The notes beneath the pieces are model-generated. The model did no database searches. It had not been told where the DNA came from and saw only the letters and a program-made list of their open reading frames with translations. DNA of 64,000 nt from Dillenia suffruticosa (lineage: Eukaryota > Streptophyta > Magnoliopsida > Dilleniales > Dilleniaceae), in NCBI GenBank assembly GCA_033439265.1, contig JAVTVX010000009.1, positions 6,909,109-6,973,108 of the forward strand, written 5' to 3'. Position 1 is the stretch's first letter; each line of letters begins with the position of its first letter. A program made the position numbers and the translations under genes. This document shows positions 23,901 to 37,900 of this stretch, piece after piece.

Positions 23901-24420
23901 CTCTAATCTCTCCAAAATAATTGGGAGTTCGGTAAGCAATGCGAATTTTCTTCATTCCTCTGAAAGTTCGTTCTGCACTTTAATGGCCGCAAATTATGTT
24001 GCGAAATGATGAAAACAGCACGGTAGTGTAAGACGACTTAAATACAATTATGATCAAATTTTATTTCGCAGTTCAATCTAACACGTATTTTTAATTCAAT
24101 TACTAACATATTTCGACTTCTTCAAATAAAATTGTTAAAAATATATTAATGTGGTGATCTATTTAATTGATGATTTTTTTAATCCATCAAACATTATTAT
24201 GTCGAACAAAGCTTATATTTCGATTGGATTTAAATCTACGACCAATCAACTCTTCGTTAGACTCCTTGCTATCTCTCTTTTGATCGATCATTTGACTCAA
24301 ATGGTACTACATTTCATTTCCATTAAATATTAATACCAGAGACCAAAAAAGGAGCCTCGAGTAGCTAGTATTAAAGCGTTGATGCAAAATAATTGGCTAT
24401 GTCCCTCTATTTTGAGGAGA
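20934..24420. repeat. Array unit 7 (3,487 bp)
   Basis: (GA)9 at 23310-23327 and cggcg are shared with unit 3, four units away. Private changes are at 22841 (G to T) and 23174 (G to A). Confidence 0.95.
21693..22184 (-). CDS. IDA-like four-repeat peptide precursor (unit 7)
   Basis: Intact copy with Thr41. TATA box at 22224-22230. Confidence 0.75.
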   Translation of the reverse strand: MRGKSKKERMGRLIQEMRCLTIFVILVLGLEICSSEREESTDFGVYPKGARVPPSGPSHGTSDPPPPPRLLNFGRYPKGAHIPPSGPSHRTSDPPPPPRLLDFGRYPKGARIPPSGPSHRTSDPPPPPRLLNFGTYPKGAHIPPSGPSHRTSDPPPPPHRPKM

Positions 24421-27400
24421 AGCGAGCATGGAGTAATCTTAAATATTCAAATAACATAATTTGCAACGATCGGCAGCCTTTTAGGTTTCTGGATGGACCT
24501 ACCTGGCCGGCGTTAACTTATGTTTATCGGTCCATGTTTTGCTTTTGATATGAAGAATATCTGTATTTCAACTAGGATCGGCCCGAGCTCTGCTCCTTGC
24601 TCAGACATAGCTGCACTATTCAAACTTAGAGCGTCTCTTGACCAAGGTGATACCTCATTTTAGAATAATAACTATAGTTTAGATCTATCACTTTATAGTA
24701 GGTTAGATTTCATTCTTAAACTCATCTTCAAAATGATCTCAAGTTTTGCTTATTAATTTCCCCTATAAACTGTGAGCGTGAATATATATTATGCGGTCGT
24801 AAACAAAATTTCTAATTTGAAGTGTAACTCTTGCTTTAATAATAATTATGCCATTTTTATTTTTTTTATTGTTTTATTCTCTGAAGAATCATTTTCTCTC
24901 GAGCCACGTAGTTTCACTTTCACAACAGTTACAATGGGAGGAACTCTTTAGTTGGGTCGAAAGGGAAAAGCAATTTGATGACCTCCCACTTCTCCTTTGA
25001 GTAAGGAAAAAATAAAACAAGGGACGCAAAAATATGCGTTATGATCAAAAGGAAAAAAATACGACATATAAGACCTTTTAGTAGAATGAACGTCGAATTA
25101 CACTCTTATTCATCGATGCACGTACGGGCAGACAAACATGAGGACCAAAAGCCTCTTGGGTAGAGATAAAAACTCCCAGCTACATTTTTGGGCGATGAGG
25201 TGGCGGAGGAGGGTCCGAAGTCCTATGTGACGGTCCTGAGGGAGGAATGTGAGCCCCTTTTGGGTATGTCCCAAAATTTAGCAGCCGTGGTGGCGGAGGG
25301 GGATCCGAAGTCCTATGTGACGGCCCAGAAGGAGGAATACGAGCCCCTTTCGGGTATCTCCCGAAATCTAGCAGCCGCGGTGGCGGAGGAGGATCCGAAG
25401 TCCTATGTGAGGGCCCAGAAGGAGGAATGTGAGCCCCTTTTGGGTATCTCCCAAAATTTAGCAGCCGCGGTGGCGGAGGAGGATCCGAAGTCCCATGGGA
25501 CGGACCCGAAGGAGGAACTCGAGCCCCTTTTGGATACACTCCAAAGTCAATACTCTCCTCTCTTTCTGATGAGCAAATCTCGAGACCTAAAACAAGGATG
25601 ACAAAAATTGTCAAACATCGCATTTCTTGAATTAATCGACCCATTCTCTCTTTCTTGCTCTTCCCTCTCATTCACTGACCCGTAGCTTTTTTGTACGTTA
25701 ATATCCATGCTTATATACATGCACATGCATCCCTTTTGCCATATTTGAGTTATGAGCAAACCTTCCCCTCTTGGCCATATTGTTTTGAAAAATATCACGG
25801 CGTTATTTATGTTATTAGTGGAAACTCGCACAAAATGCATAATTAATATACCTAAATGAAATCATGAAGATTTGGTACACAAGATCTTCATAAAATTGAT
25901 TTGCTAACAATTTTCCACGTTTAATTTTTATTTATATCGCCGAAAACTTATGGCTAACGAGAATTTATGATTTAAAATTTTCTACTATAAAAAGAAGCGG
26001 GGGGATGATATTTCCATCTTCTGGCGAATCACGCAAGATGTTTACATTTTTGGAACGTTCCGGATTATTTTGCCCTTCACCTTGAAATAACACTTCTCTT
26101 TGGCTTGAAAATTTTATCCTCCATGCGAAATAATGTGCGGGCTCGTGCACCGTGAGTGCAGACGTTAGCGGAAGTAAATCTCCATCTTTTTATTTCCATT
26201 TCCTTTTGGGACGGAACTCCTATAGAATTTTTTGTGATAGATAGGGTCTAAAATTTTTTGTCCTTTCTAGATATATTTAGATAATTTCTTAAGTAGTATA
26301 GAAACAGGAACGGCTATGAAACGATACGGGAAAACGGCAGATTTTAAAATACAGGAAATAGAAACGTGGGCAAATGCGTAAATATAAAATTATAAGAATT
26401 TTTTCGTAAATATTAATTATTTTATAAAAATAAAAAAATAACCATATTTCATAATAAAAATATAAAATGACCAAAAAATGTCGTTATTGCTTATAACACA
26501 AATAATAAAAAATAGAAAATATAAATAAATAAATAAATGATTCATTAGATATGAAAATATGTAGAAGTAGAAGATACAGGAATTGTGTATAAGTACTAAT
26601 TAATTTGGCGTGTTGAAACGTTGACGCAGCTATAGAAGGGAAGGAAAATTGAACGACCATGAGGAAATGCATGGCAGTACTTCTAAGCTGGAAGATGATT
26701 ACCACACTGAGATGTCAAGGAACCAAAACAGTCGTTTCATGCCATCTAAATCGTTCCTCAATGTTCTATAATCCCTCGACTTAAACAAGGGCCAGGGAGA
26801 GAGAGAGAGAGAGAGAGGGAGGGAGAATGAGAGCGCGCAATGATTCTAATAAGTAAATATTTTCTTATAATTTTTTATTTTTTTATTTATTATTTAGGAC
26901 TTTAATTTCTTGTTTTTGATTTCAACTTTAGGGAATAGATATAAAAACTCATAAATATTTTTGTAGCCCTTAGTAGAATTTTAAAATTGTTTAATATTTT
27001 CTTATAATTTTAGGGTCACTAATTTTTAATTGTTGTTTTTCTTATTCATAATCGGCGTACATAATTATTTTACAGTTTATATTTAGTTGTATTCAGATTT
27101 GTTTGTTATTAGTTGTTTATTTGCTCTTTTAATATATTTAAAATAAAAAAACCGATCACATAATTTTAGCTAATTTAAACAAATAGATTACTAATCAAAA
27201 GTGAGTAATTCAGGCGGGACCGACAATCGGATTCATAAAAATTGCTGCACCTTTTTGAAAAGTTCACGTCACCTGTGGCACTTGAATTTCGTCTCGAAAG
27301 AGAAAAAAAAAAAAAAAAATTGAACTTCAAAATGCGGTGTTGGGCAATGTTGTCAATGGTTTTCACATCCACAAAAATTTTACAGAACTGCTCTAATCTC

Positions 27401-27910
27401 TCCAAAATAATTGGGAGTTCGGTAAGCAATGCGAATTTTCTTCATTCCTCTGAAAGTTCGTTCTGCACTTTAATGGCCGCAAATTATGTTGCGAAATGAT
27501 GAAAACAGCACGGTAGTGTAAGACGACTTAAATACAATTATGATCAAATTTTATTTCGCAGTTCAATCTAACACGTATTTTTAATTCAATTACTAACATA
27601 TTTCGACTTCTTCAAATAAAATTGTTAAAAATATATTAATGTGGTGATCTATTTAATTGATGATTTTTTTAATCCATCAAACATTATTATGTCGAACAAA
27701 GCTTATATTTCGATTGGATTTAAATCTACGACCAATCAACTCTTCGTTAGACTCCTTGCTATCTCTCTTTTGATCGATCATTTGACTCAAATGGTACTAC
27801 ATTTCATTTCCATTAAATATTAATACCAGAGACCAAAAAAGGAGCCTCGAGTAGCTAGTATTAAAGCGTTGATGCAAAATAATTGGCTATGTCCCTCTAT
27901 TTTGAGGAGA
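24421..27910. repeat. Array unit 8 (3,490 bp)
   Basis: cggcg is shared with units 2, 3, 6 and 7; agtag is shared with units 2, 6, 9 and 16. Private changes are at 24789 (C to T) and 26792 (G to C). A tract 17. Confidence 0.95.
25180..25671 (-). CDS. IDA-like four-repeat peptide precursor (unit 8)
   Basis: Intact copy with Ile41. TATA box at 25711-25717. Confidence 0.75.
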   Translation of the reverse strand: MRGKSKKERMGRLIQEMRCLTIFVILVLGLEICSSEREESIDFGVYPKGARVPPSGPSHGTSDPPPPPRLLNFGRYPKGAHIPPSGPSHRTSDPPPPPRLLDFGRYPKGARIPPSGPSHRTSDPPPPPRLLNFGTYPKGAHIPPSGPSHRTSDPPPPPHRPKM

Positions 27911-30900
27911 AGCGAGCATGGAGTAATCTTAAATATTCAAATAACATAATTTGCAACGATCGGCAGCCTTTTAGGTTTCTGGATGGACCTACCTGGCCGG
28001 CGTTAACTTATGTTTATCGGTCCATGTTTTGCTTTTGATATGAAGAATATCTGTATTTCAACTAGGATCGGCCCGAGCTCTGCTCCTTGCTCAGACATAG
28101 CTGCACTATTCAAACTTAGAGCGTCTCTTGACCAAGGTGATACCTCATTTTAGAATAATAACTATAGTTTAGATCTATCACTTTATAGTAGGTTAGATTT
28201 CATTCTTAAACTCATCTTCAAAATGATCTCAAGTTTTGCTTATTAATTTCCCCTATAAACTGTGAGCGTGAATATATACTATGCGGTCGTAAACAAAATT
28301 TCTAATTTGAAGTGTAACTCTTGCTTTAATAATAATTATGCCATTTTTATTTTTTTTATTGTTTTATTCTCTGAAGAATCATTTTCTCTCGAGCCACGTA
28401 GTTTCACTTTCACAACAGTTACAATGGGAGGAACTCTTTAGTTGGGTCGAAAGGGAAAAGCAATTTGATGACCTCCCACTTCTCCTTTGAGTAAGGAAAA
28501 AATAAAACAAGGGACGCAAAAATATGCGTTATGATCAAAAGGAAAAAAATACGACATATAAGACCTTTTAGTAGAATGAACGTCGAATTACACTCTTATT
28601 CATCGATGCACGTACGGGCAGACAAACATGAGGACCAAAAGCCTCTTGGGTAGAGATAAAAACTCCCAGCTACATTTTTGGGCGATGAGGTGGCGGAGGA
28701 GGGTCCGAAGTCCTATGTGACGGTCCTGAGGGAGGAATGTGAGCCCCTTTTGGGTATGTCCCAAAATTTAGCAGCCGTGGTGGCGGAGGGGGATCCGAAG
28801 TCCTATGTGACGGCCCAGAAGGAGGAATACGAGCCCCTTTTGGGTATCTCCCGAAATCTAGCAGCCGCGGTGGCGGAGGAGGATCCGAAGTCCTATGTGA
28901 GGGCCCAGAAGGAGGAATGTGAGCCCCTTTTGGGTATCTCCCAAAATTTAGCAGCCGCGGTGGCGGAGGAGGATCCGAAGTCCCATGGGACGGACCCGAA
29001 GGAGGAACTCGAGCCCCTTTTGGATACACTCCAAAGTCAATACTCTCCTCTCTTTCTGATGAGCAAATCTCGAGACCTAAAACAAGGATGACAAAAATTG
29101 TCAAACATCGCATTTCTTGAATTAATCGACCCATTCTCTCTTTCTTGCTCTTCCCTCTCATTCACTGACCCGTAGCTTTTTTGTACGTTAATATCCATGC
29201 TTATATACATGCACATGCATCCCTTTTGCCATATTTGAGTTATTTGCAAACCTTCCCCTCTTGGCCATATTGTTTTGAAAAATATCACGGCGTTATTTAT
29301 GTTATTAGTGGAAACTCGCACAAAATGCATAATTAATATACCTAAATGAAATCATGAAGATTTGGTACACAAGATCTTCATAAAATTGATTTGCTAACAA
29401 TTTTCCACGTTTAATTTTTATTTATATCGCCGAAAACTTATGGCTAACGAGAATTTATGATTTAAAATTTTCTACTATAAAAAGAAGCGGGGGGATGATA
29501 TTTCCATCTTCTGGCGAATCACGCAAGATGTTTACATTTTTGGAACGTTCCGGATTATTTTGCCCTTCACCTTGAAATAACACTTCTCTTTGGCTTGAAA
29601 ATTTTATCCTCCATGCGAAATAATGTGCGGGCTCGTGCACCGTGAGTGCAGACGTTAGCGGAAGTAAATCTCCATCTTTTTATTTCCATTTCCTTTTGGG
29701 ACGGAACTCCTATAGAATTTTTTGTGATAGATAGGGTCTAAAATTTTTTGTCCTTTCTAGATATATTTAGATAATTTCTTAAGTAGTATAGAAACAGGAA
29801 CGGCTATGAAACGATACGGGAAAACGGCAGATTTTAAAATACAGGAAATAGAAACGTGGGCAAATGCGTAAATATAAAATTATAAGAATTTTTTCGTAAA
29901 TATTAATTATTTTATAAAAATAAAAAAATAACCATATTTCATAATAAAAATATAAAATGACCAAAAAATGTCGTTATTGCTTATAACACAAATAATAAAA
30001 AATAGAAAATATAAATAAATAAATAAATGATTCATTAGATATGAAAATATGTAGAAGTAGAAGATACAGGAATTGTGTATAAGTACTAATTAATTTGGCG
30101 TGTTGAAACGTTGACGCAGCTATAGAAGGGAAGGAAAATTGAACGACCATGAGGAAATGCATGGCAGTACTTCTAAGCTGGAAGATGATTACCACACTGA
30201 GATGTCAAGGAACCAAAACAGTCGTTTCATGCCATCTAAATCGTTCCTCAATGTTCTATAATCCCTCGACTTAAACAAGGGGCAGGGAGAGAGAGAGAGA
30301 GAGAGGGAGGGAGAATGAGAGCGCGCAATGATTCTAATAAGTAAATATTTTCTTATAATTTTTTATTTTTTTATTTATTATTTAGGACTTTAATTTCTTG
30401 TTTTTGATTTCAACTTTAGGGAATAGATATAAAAACTCATAAATATTTTTGTAGCCCTTAGTAGAATTTTAAAATTGTTTAATATTTTCTTATAATTTTA
30501 GGGTCACTAATTTTTAATTGTTGTTTTTCTTATTCATAATCCGCGTACATAATTATTTTACAGTTTATATTTAGTTGTATTCAGATTTGTTTGTTATTAG
30601 TTGTTTATTTGCTCTTTTAATATATTTAAAATAAAAAAACCGATCACATAATTTTAGCTAATTTAAACAAATAGATTACTAATCAAAAGTGAGTAATTCA
30701 GGCGGGACCGACAATCGGATTCATAAAAATTGCTGCACCTTTTTGAAAAGTTCACGTCACCTGTGGCACTTGAATTTCGTCTCGAAAGAGAAAAAAAAAA
30801 AGAATTGAACTTCAAAATGCGGTGTTGGGCAATGTTGTCAATGGTTTTCACATCCACAAAAATTTTACAGAACTGCTCTAATCTCTCCAAAATAATTGGG

Positions 30901-31396
30901 AGTTCGGTAAGCAATGCGAATTTTCTTCATTCCTCTGAAAGTTCGTTCTGCACTTTAATGGCCGCAAATTATGTTGCGAAATGATGAAAACAGCACGGTA
31001 GTGTAAGGCGACTTAAATACAATTATGATCAAATTTTATTTCGCAGTTCAATCTAACACGTATTTTTAATTCAATTACTAACATATTTCGACTTCTTCAA
31101 ATAAAATTGTTAAAAATATATTAATGTGGTGATCTATTTAATTGATGATTTTTTTAATCCATCAAACATTATTATGTCGAACAAAGCTTATATTTCGATT
31201 GGATTTAAATCTACGACCAATCAACTCTTCGTTAGACTCCTTGCTATCTCTCTTTTGATCGATCATTTGACTCAAATGGTACTACATTTCATTTCCATTA
31301 AATATTAATACCAGAGACCAAAAAAAGGAGCCTCGAGTAGCTAGTATTAAAGCGTTGATGCAAAATAATTGGCTATGTCCCTCTATTTTGAGGAGA
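27911..31396. repeat. Array unit 9 (3,486 bp)
   Basis: Shortest unit: (GA)9 at 30287-30304 and an interrupted A tract (A11-G-AA). It is the first unit from the left with seven A in the ccaaaaaaagg run near 31318 and with aggc instead of agac near 31007. Confidence 0.95.
28670..29161 (-). CDS. IDA-like four-repeat peptide precursor (unit 9)
   Basis: Intact copy with Ile41 and one silent Pro change in the YPKG of repeat 2. Two bases upstream of the TATA box (29201-29207) are changed at 29244-29245 (GA to TT), the only core-promoter-proximal variant I noticed in the array. Confidence 0.75.
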   Translation of the reverse strand: MRGKSKKERMGRLIQEMRCLTIFVILVLGLEICSSEREESIDFGVYPKGARVPPSGPSHGTSDPPPPPRLLNFGRYPKGAHIPPSGPSHRTSDPPPPPRLLDFGRYPKGARIPPSGPSHRTSDPPPPPRLLNFGTYPKGAHIPPSGPSHRTSDPPPPPHRPKM

Positions 31397-32155
31397 AGCG
31401 AGCATGGAGTAATCTTAAATATTCAAATAACATAATTTGCAACGATCGGCAGCCTTTTAGGTTTCTGGATGGACCTACCTGGCCGGCGTTAACTTATGTT
31501 TATCGGTCCATGTTTTGCTTTTGATATGAAGAATATCTGTATTTCAACTAGGATCGGCCCGAACTCTGCTCCTTGCTCAGACATAGCTGCACTATTCAAA
31601 CTTAGAGCGTCTCTTGACAAAGGTGATACCTCATTTTAGAATAATAACTATAGTTTAGATCTATCACTTTATAGTAGGTTAGATTTCATTCTTAAACTCA
31701 TCTTCAAAATGATCTCAAGTTTTGCTTATTAATTTCCCCTATAAACTGTGAGCGTGAATATATACTATGCGGTCGTAAACAAAATTTCTAATTTGAAGTG
31801 TAACTCTTGCTTTAATAATAATTATGCCATTTTTATTTTTTTTATTGTTTTATTCTCTGAAGAATCATTTTCTCTCGAGCCACGTAGTTTCACTTTCACA
31901 ACAGTTACAATGGGAGGAACTCTTTAGTTGGGTCGAAAGGGAAAAGCAATTTGATGACCTCCCACTTCTCCTTTGAGTAAGGAAAAAATAAAACAAGGGA
32001 CGCAAAAATATGCGTTATGATCAAAAGGAAAAAAATACGACATATAAGACCTTTTAGTAGAATGAACGTCGAATTACACTCTTATTCATCGATGCACGTA
32101 CGGGCAGACAAACATGAGGACCAAAAGCCTCTTGGGTAGAGATAAAAACTCCCAG

Positions 32156-32647
32156 CTACATTTTTGGGCGATGAGGTGGCGGAGGAGGGTCCGAAGTCCT
32201 ATGTGACGGTCCTGAGGGAGGAATGTGAACCCCTTTTGGGTATGTCCCAAAATTTAGCAGCCGTGGTGGCGGAGGGGGATCCGAAGTCCTATGTGACGGC
32301 CCAGAAGGAGGAATACGAGCCCCTTTCGGGTATCTCCCGAAATCTAGCAGCCGCGGTGGCGGAGGAGGATCCGAAGTCCTATGTGAGGGCCCAGAAGGAG
32401 GAATGTGAGCCCCTTTTGGGTATCTCCCAAAATTTAGCAGCCGCGGTGGCGGAGGAGGATCCGAAGTCCCATGGGACGGACCCGAAGGAGGAACTCGAGC
32501 CCCTTTTGGATACACTCCAAAGTCAGTACTCTCCTCTCTTTCTGATGAGCAAATCTCGAGACCTAAAACAAGGATGACAAAAATTGTCAAACATCGCATT
32601 TCTTGAATTAATCGACCCATTCTCTCTTTCTTGCTCTTCCCTCTCAT
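32156..32647 (-). CDS. IDA-like four-repeat peptide precursor (unit 10), A140V variant
   Basis: Intact copy with Thr41 and Ala140-to-Val inside the PKGA segment of repeat 4, so one of four predicted peptides differs. TATA box at 32687-32693. Confidence 0.75.
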   Translation of the reverse strand: MRGKSKKERMGRLIQEMRCLTIFVILVLGLEICSSEREESTDFGVYPKGARVPPSGPSHGTSDPPPPPRLLNFGRYPKGAHIPPSGPSHRTSDPPPPPRLLDFGRYPKGARIPPSGPSHRTSDPPPPPRLLNFGTYPKGVHIPPSGPSHRTSDPPPPPHRPKM

Positions 32648-34459
32648 TCACTGACCCGTAGCTTTTTTGTACGTTAATATCCATGCTTATATACATGCAC
32701 ATGCATCCCTTTTGCCATATTTGAGTTATGAGCAAACCTTCCCCTCTTGGCCATATTGTTTTGAAAAATATCACGGCGTTATTTATGTTATTAGTGGAAA
32801 CTCGCACAAAATGCATAATTAATATACCTAAATGAAATCATGAAGATTTGGTACACAAGATCTTCATAAAATTGATTTGCTAACAATTTTCCACGTTTAA
32901 TTTTTATTTATATCGCCGAAAACTTATGGCTAACGAGAATTTATGATTTAAAATTTTCTACTATAAAAAGAAGCGGGGGGATGATATTTCCATCTTCTAG
33001 CGAATCACGCAAGATGTTTACATTTTTGGAACGTTCCGGATTATTTTGCCCTTCACCTTGAAATAACACTTCTCTTTGGCTTGAAAATTTTATCCTCCAT
33101 GCGAAATAATGTGCGGGCTCGTGCACCGTGAGTGCAGACGTTAGCGGAAGTAAATCTCCATCTTTTTATTTCCATTTCCTTTTGGGACGGAACTCCTATA
33201 GAATTTTTTGTGATAGATAGGGTCTAAAATTTTTTGTCCTTTCTAGATATATTTAGATAATTTCTTAAGTTGTATAGAAACAGGAACGGCTATGAAACGA
33301 TACGGGAAAACGGCAGATTTTAAAATACAGGAAATAGAAACGTGGGCAAATGCGTAAATATAAAATTATAAGAATTTTTTCGTAAATATTAATTATTTTA
33401 TAAAAATAAAAAAATAACCATATTTCATAATAAAAATATAAAATGACCAAAAAATGTCGTTATTGCTTATAACACAAATAATAAAAAATAGAAAATATAA
33501 ATAAATAAATAAATGATTCATTAGATATGAAAATATGTAGAAGTAGAAGATACAGGAATTGTGTATAAGTACTAATTAATTTGGCGTGTTGAAACGTTGA
33601 CGCAGCTATAGAAGGGAAGGAAAATTGAACGACCATGAGGAAATGCATGGCAGTACTTCTAAGCTGGAAGATGATTACCACACTGAGATGTCAAGGAACC
33701 AAAACAGTCGTTTCATGCCATCTAAATCGTTCCTCAATGTTCTATAATCCCTCGACTTAAACAAGGGGCAGGGAGAGAGAGAGAGAGAGAGAGGGAGGGA
33801 GAATGAGAGCGCGCAATGATTCTAATAAGTAAATATTTTCTTATAATTTTTTATTTTTTTATTTATTATTTAGGACTTTAATTTCTTGTTTTTGATTTCA
33901 ACTTTAGGGAATAGATATAAAAACTCATAAATATTTTTGTAGCCCTTAGTAGAATTTTAAAATTGTTTAATATTTTCTTATAATTTTAGGGTCACTAATT
34001 TTTAATTGTTGTTTTTCTTATTCATAATCCGCGTACATAATTATTTTACAGTTTATATTTAGTTGTATTCAGATTTGTTTGTTATTAGTTGTTTATTTGC
34101 TCTTTTAATATATTTAAAATAAAAAAACCGATCACATAATTTTAGCTAATTTAAACAAATAGATTACTAATCAAAAGTGAGTAATTCAGGCGGGACCGAC
34201 AATCGGATTCATAAAAATTGCTGCACCTTTTTGAAAAGTTCACGTCACCTGTGGCACTTGAATTTCGTCTCGAAAGAGAAAAAAAAAAAAAAAATTGAAC
34301 TTCAAAATGCGGTGTTGGGCAATGTTGTCAATGGTTTTCACATCCACAAAAATTTTACAGAACTGCTCTAATCTCTCCAAAATAATTGGGAGTTCGGTAA
34401 GCAATGCGAATTTTCTTCATTCCTCTGAAAGTTCGTTCTGCACTTTAATGGCCGCAAAT

Positions 34460-34517
34460 TATGTTGCGAAATGATGAAAACAGCACGGTATGTTGCGAAA
34501 TGATGAAAACAGCACGG
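34460..34517. repeat. 29-bp direct duplication unique to unit 10
   Basis: Bases 34460-34488 and 34489-34517 are identical; all other units have a single copy. This accounts exactly for the extra length of the unit (3,519 versus about 3,490 bp). Confidence 0.97.
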
Positions 34518-34915
34518 TAGTGTAAGGCGACTTAAATACAATTATGATCAAATTTTATTTCGCAGTTCAATCTAACACGTATTTTTAATTCAATTACTAA
34601 CATATTTCGACTTCTTCAAATAAAATTGTTAAAAATATATTAATGTGGTGATCTATTTAATTGATGATTTTTTTAATCCATCAAACATTATTATGTCGAA
34701 CAAAGCTTATATTTCGATTGGATTTAAATCTACGACCAATCAACTCTTCGTTAGACTCCTTGCTATCTCTCTTTTGATCGATCATTTGACTCAAATGGTA
34801 CTACATTTCATTTCCATTCAATATTAATACCAGAGACCAAAAAAAGGAGCCTCGAGTAGCTAGTATTAAAGTGTTGATGCAAAATAATTGGCTATGTCCC
34901 TCTATTTTGAGGAGA

Positions 34916-37900
34916 AGCGAGCATGGAGTAATCTTAAATATTCAAATAACATAATTTGCAACGATCGGCAGCCTTTTAGGTTTCTGGATGGACCTACCTG
35001 GCCGGCGTTAACTTATGTTTATCGGTCCATGTTTTGCTTTTGATATGAAGAATATCTGTATTTCAACTAGGATCGGCCCGAGCTCTGCTCCTTGCTCAGA
35101 CATAGCTGCACTATTCAAACTTAGAGCGTCTCTTGACCAAGGTGATACCTCATTTTAGAATAATAACTATAGTTTAGATCTATCACTTTATAGTAGGTTA
35201 GATTTCATTCTTAAACTCATCTTCAAAATGATCTCAAGTTTTGCTTATTAATTTCCCCTATAAACTGTGAGCGTGAATATATACTATGCGGTCGTAAACA
35301 AAATTTCTAATTTGAAGTGTAACTCTTGCTTTAATAATAATTATGCCATTTTTATTTTTTTTATTGTTTTATTCTCTGAAGAATCATTTTCTCTCGAGCC
35401 ACGTAGTTTCACTTTCACAACAGTTACAATGGGAGGAACTCTTTAGTTGGGTCGAAAGGGAAAAGCAATTTGATGACCTCCCACTTCTCCTTTGAGTAAG
35501 GAAAAAATAAAACAAGGGACGCAAAAATATGCGTTATGATCAAAAGGAAAAAAATACGACATATAAGACCTTTTAGTAGAATGAACGTCGAATTACACTC
35601 TTATTCATCGATGCACGTACGGGCAGACAAACATGAGGACCAAAAGCCTCTTGGGTAGAGATAAAAACTCCCAGCTACATTTTTGGGCGATGAGGTGGCG
35701 GAGGAGGGTCCGAAGTCCTATGTGACGGTCCTGAGGGAGGAATGTGAGCCCCTTTTGGGTATGTCCCAAAATTTAGCAGCCGTGGTGGCGGAGGGGGATC
35801 CGAAGTCCTATGTGACGGCCCAGAAGGAGGAATACGAGCCCCTTTCGGGTATCTCCCGAAATCTAGCAGCCGCGGTGGCGGAGGAGGATCCGAAGTCCTA
35901 TGTGAGGGCCCAGAAGGAGGAATGTGAGCCCCTTTTGGGTATCTCCCAAAATTTAGCAGCCGCGGTGGCGGAGGAGGATCCGAAGTCCCATGGGACGGAC
36001 CCGAAGGAGGAACTCGAGCCCCTTTTGGATACACTCCAAAGTCAATACTCTCCTCTCTTTCTGATGAGCAAATCTCGAGACCTAAAACAAGGATGACAAA
36101 AATTGTCAAACATCGCATTTCTTGAATTAATCGACCCATTCTCTCTTTCTTGCTCTTCCCTCTCATTCACTGACCCGTAGCTTTTTTGTACGTTAATATC
36201 CATGCTTATATACATGCACATGCATCCCTTTTGCCATATTTGAGTTATGAGCAAACCTTCCCCTCTTGGCCATATTGTTTTGAAAAATATCACGGCGTTA
36301 TTTATGTTATTAGTGGAAACTCGCACAAAATGCATAATTAATATACCTAAATGAAATCATGAAGATTTGGTACACAAGATCTTCATAAAATTGATTTGCT
36401 AACAATTTTCCACGTTTAATTTTTATTTATATCGCCGAAAACTTATGGCTAACGAGAATTTATGATTTAAAATTTTCTACTATAAAAAGAAGCAGGGGGA
36501 TGATATTTCCATCTTCTAGCGAATCACGCAAGATGTTTACATTTTTGGAACGTTCCGGATTATTTTGCCCTTCACCTTGAAATAACACTTCTCTTTGGCT
36601 TGAAAATTTTATCCTCCATGCGAAATAATGTGCGGGCTCGTACACCGTGAGTGCAGACTTTAGCGGAAGTAAATCTCCATCTTTTTATTTCCATTTCCTT
36701 TTGGGACGGAACTCCTATAGAATTTTTTGTGATAGATAGGGTCTAAAATTTTTTGTCCTTTCTAGATATATTTAGATAATTTCTTAAGTTGTATAGAAAC
36801 AGGAACGGCTATGAAACGATACGGGAAAACGGCAGATTTTAAAATACAGGAAATAGAAACGTGGGCAAATGCGTAAATATAAAATTATAAGAATTTTTTC
36901 GTAAATATTAATTATTTTATAAAAATAAAAAAATAACCATATTTCATAATAAAAATATAAAATGACCAAAAAATGTCGTTATTGCTTATAACACAAATAA
37001 TAAAAAATAGAAAATATAAATAAATAAATAAATGATTCATTAGATATGAAAATATGTAGAAGTAGAAGATACAGGAATTGTGTATAAGTACTAATTAATT
37101 TGGCGTGTTGAAACGTTGACGCAGCTATAGAAGGGAAGGAAAATTGAACGACCATGAGGAAATGCATGGCAGTACTTCTAAGCTGGAAGATGATTACCAC
37201 ACTGAGATGTCAAGGAACCAAAACAGTCGTTTCATGCCATCTAAATCGTTCCTCAATGTTCTATAATCCCTCGACTTAAACAAGGGGCAGGGAGAGAGAG
37301 AGAGAGAGAGAGAGGGAGGGAGAATGAGAGCGCGCAATGATTCTAATAAGTAAATATTTTCTTATAATTTTTTATTTTTTTATTTATTATTTAGGACTTT
37401 AATTTCTTGTTTTTGATTTCAACTTTAGGGAATAGATATAAAAACTCATAAATATTTTTGTAGCCCTTAGTAGAATTTTAAAATTGTTTAATATTTTCTT
37501 ATAATTTTAGGGTCACTAATTTTTAATTGTTGTTTTTCTTATTCATAATCCGCGTACATAATTATTTTACAGTTTATATTTAGTTGTATTCAGATTTGTT
37601 TGTTATTAGTTGTTTATTTGCTCTTTTAATATATTTAAAATAAAAAAACCGATCACATAATTTTAGCTAATTTAAACAAATAGATTACTAATCAAAAGTG
37701 AGTAATTCAGGCGGGACCGACAATCGGATTCATAAAAATTGCTGCACCTTTTTGAAAAGTTCACGTCACCTGTGGCACTTGAATTTAGTCTCGAAAGAGA
37801 AAAAAAAAAAAAAAATTGAACTTCAAAATGCGGTGTTGGGCAATGTTGTCAATGGTTTTCACATCCACAAAAATTTTACAGAACTGCTCTAATCTCTCCA

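Larger units (their letters stand above)
31397..34915. repeat. Array unit 10 (3,519 bp, longest)
   Basis: It carries a 29-bp tandem duplication (34460-34517) and many private changes: 31563 and 31619 in the 3' flank, Ala140Val in the CDS, and two substitutions near the right end (attcaat near 34819 and gtgttg near 34871). From here rightwards the ctagcg state (near 33000) becomes common. Confidence 0.95.
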
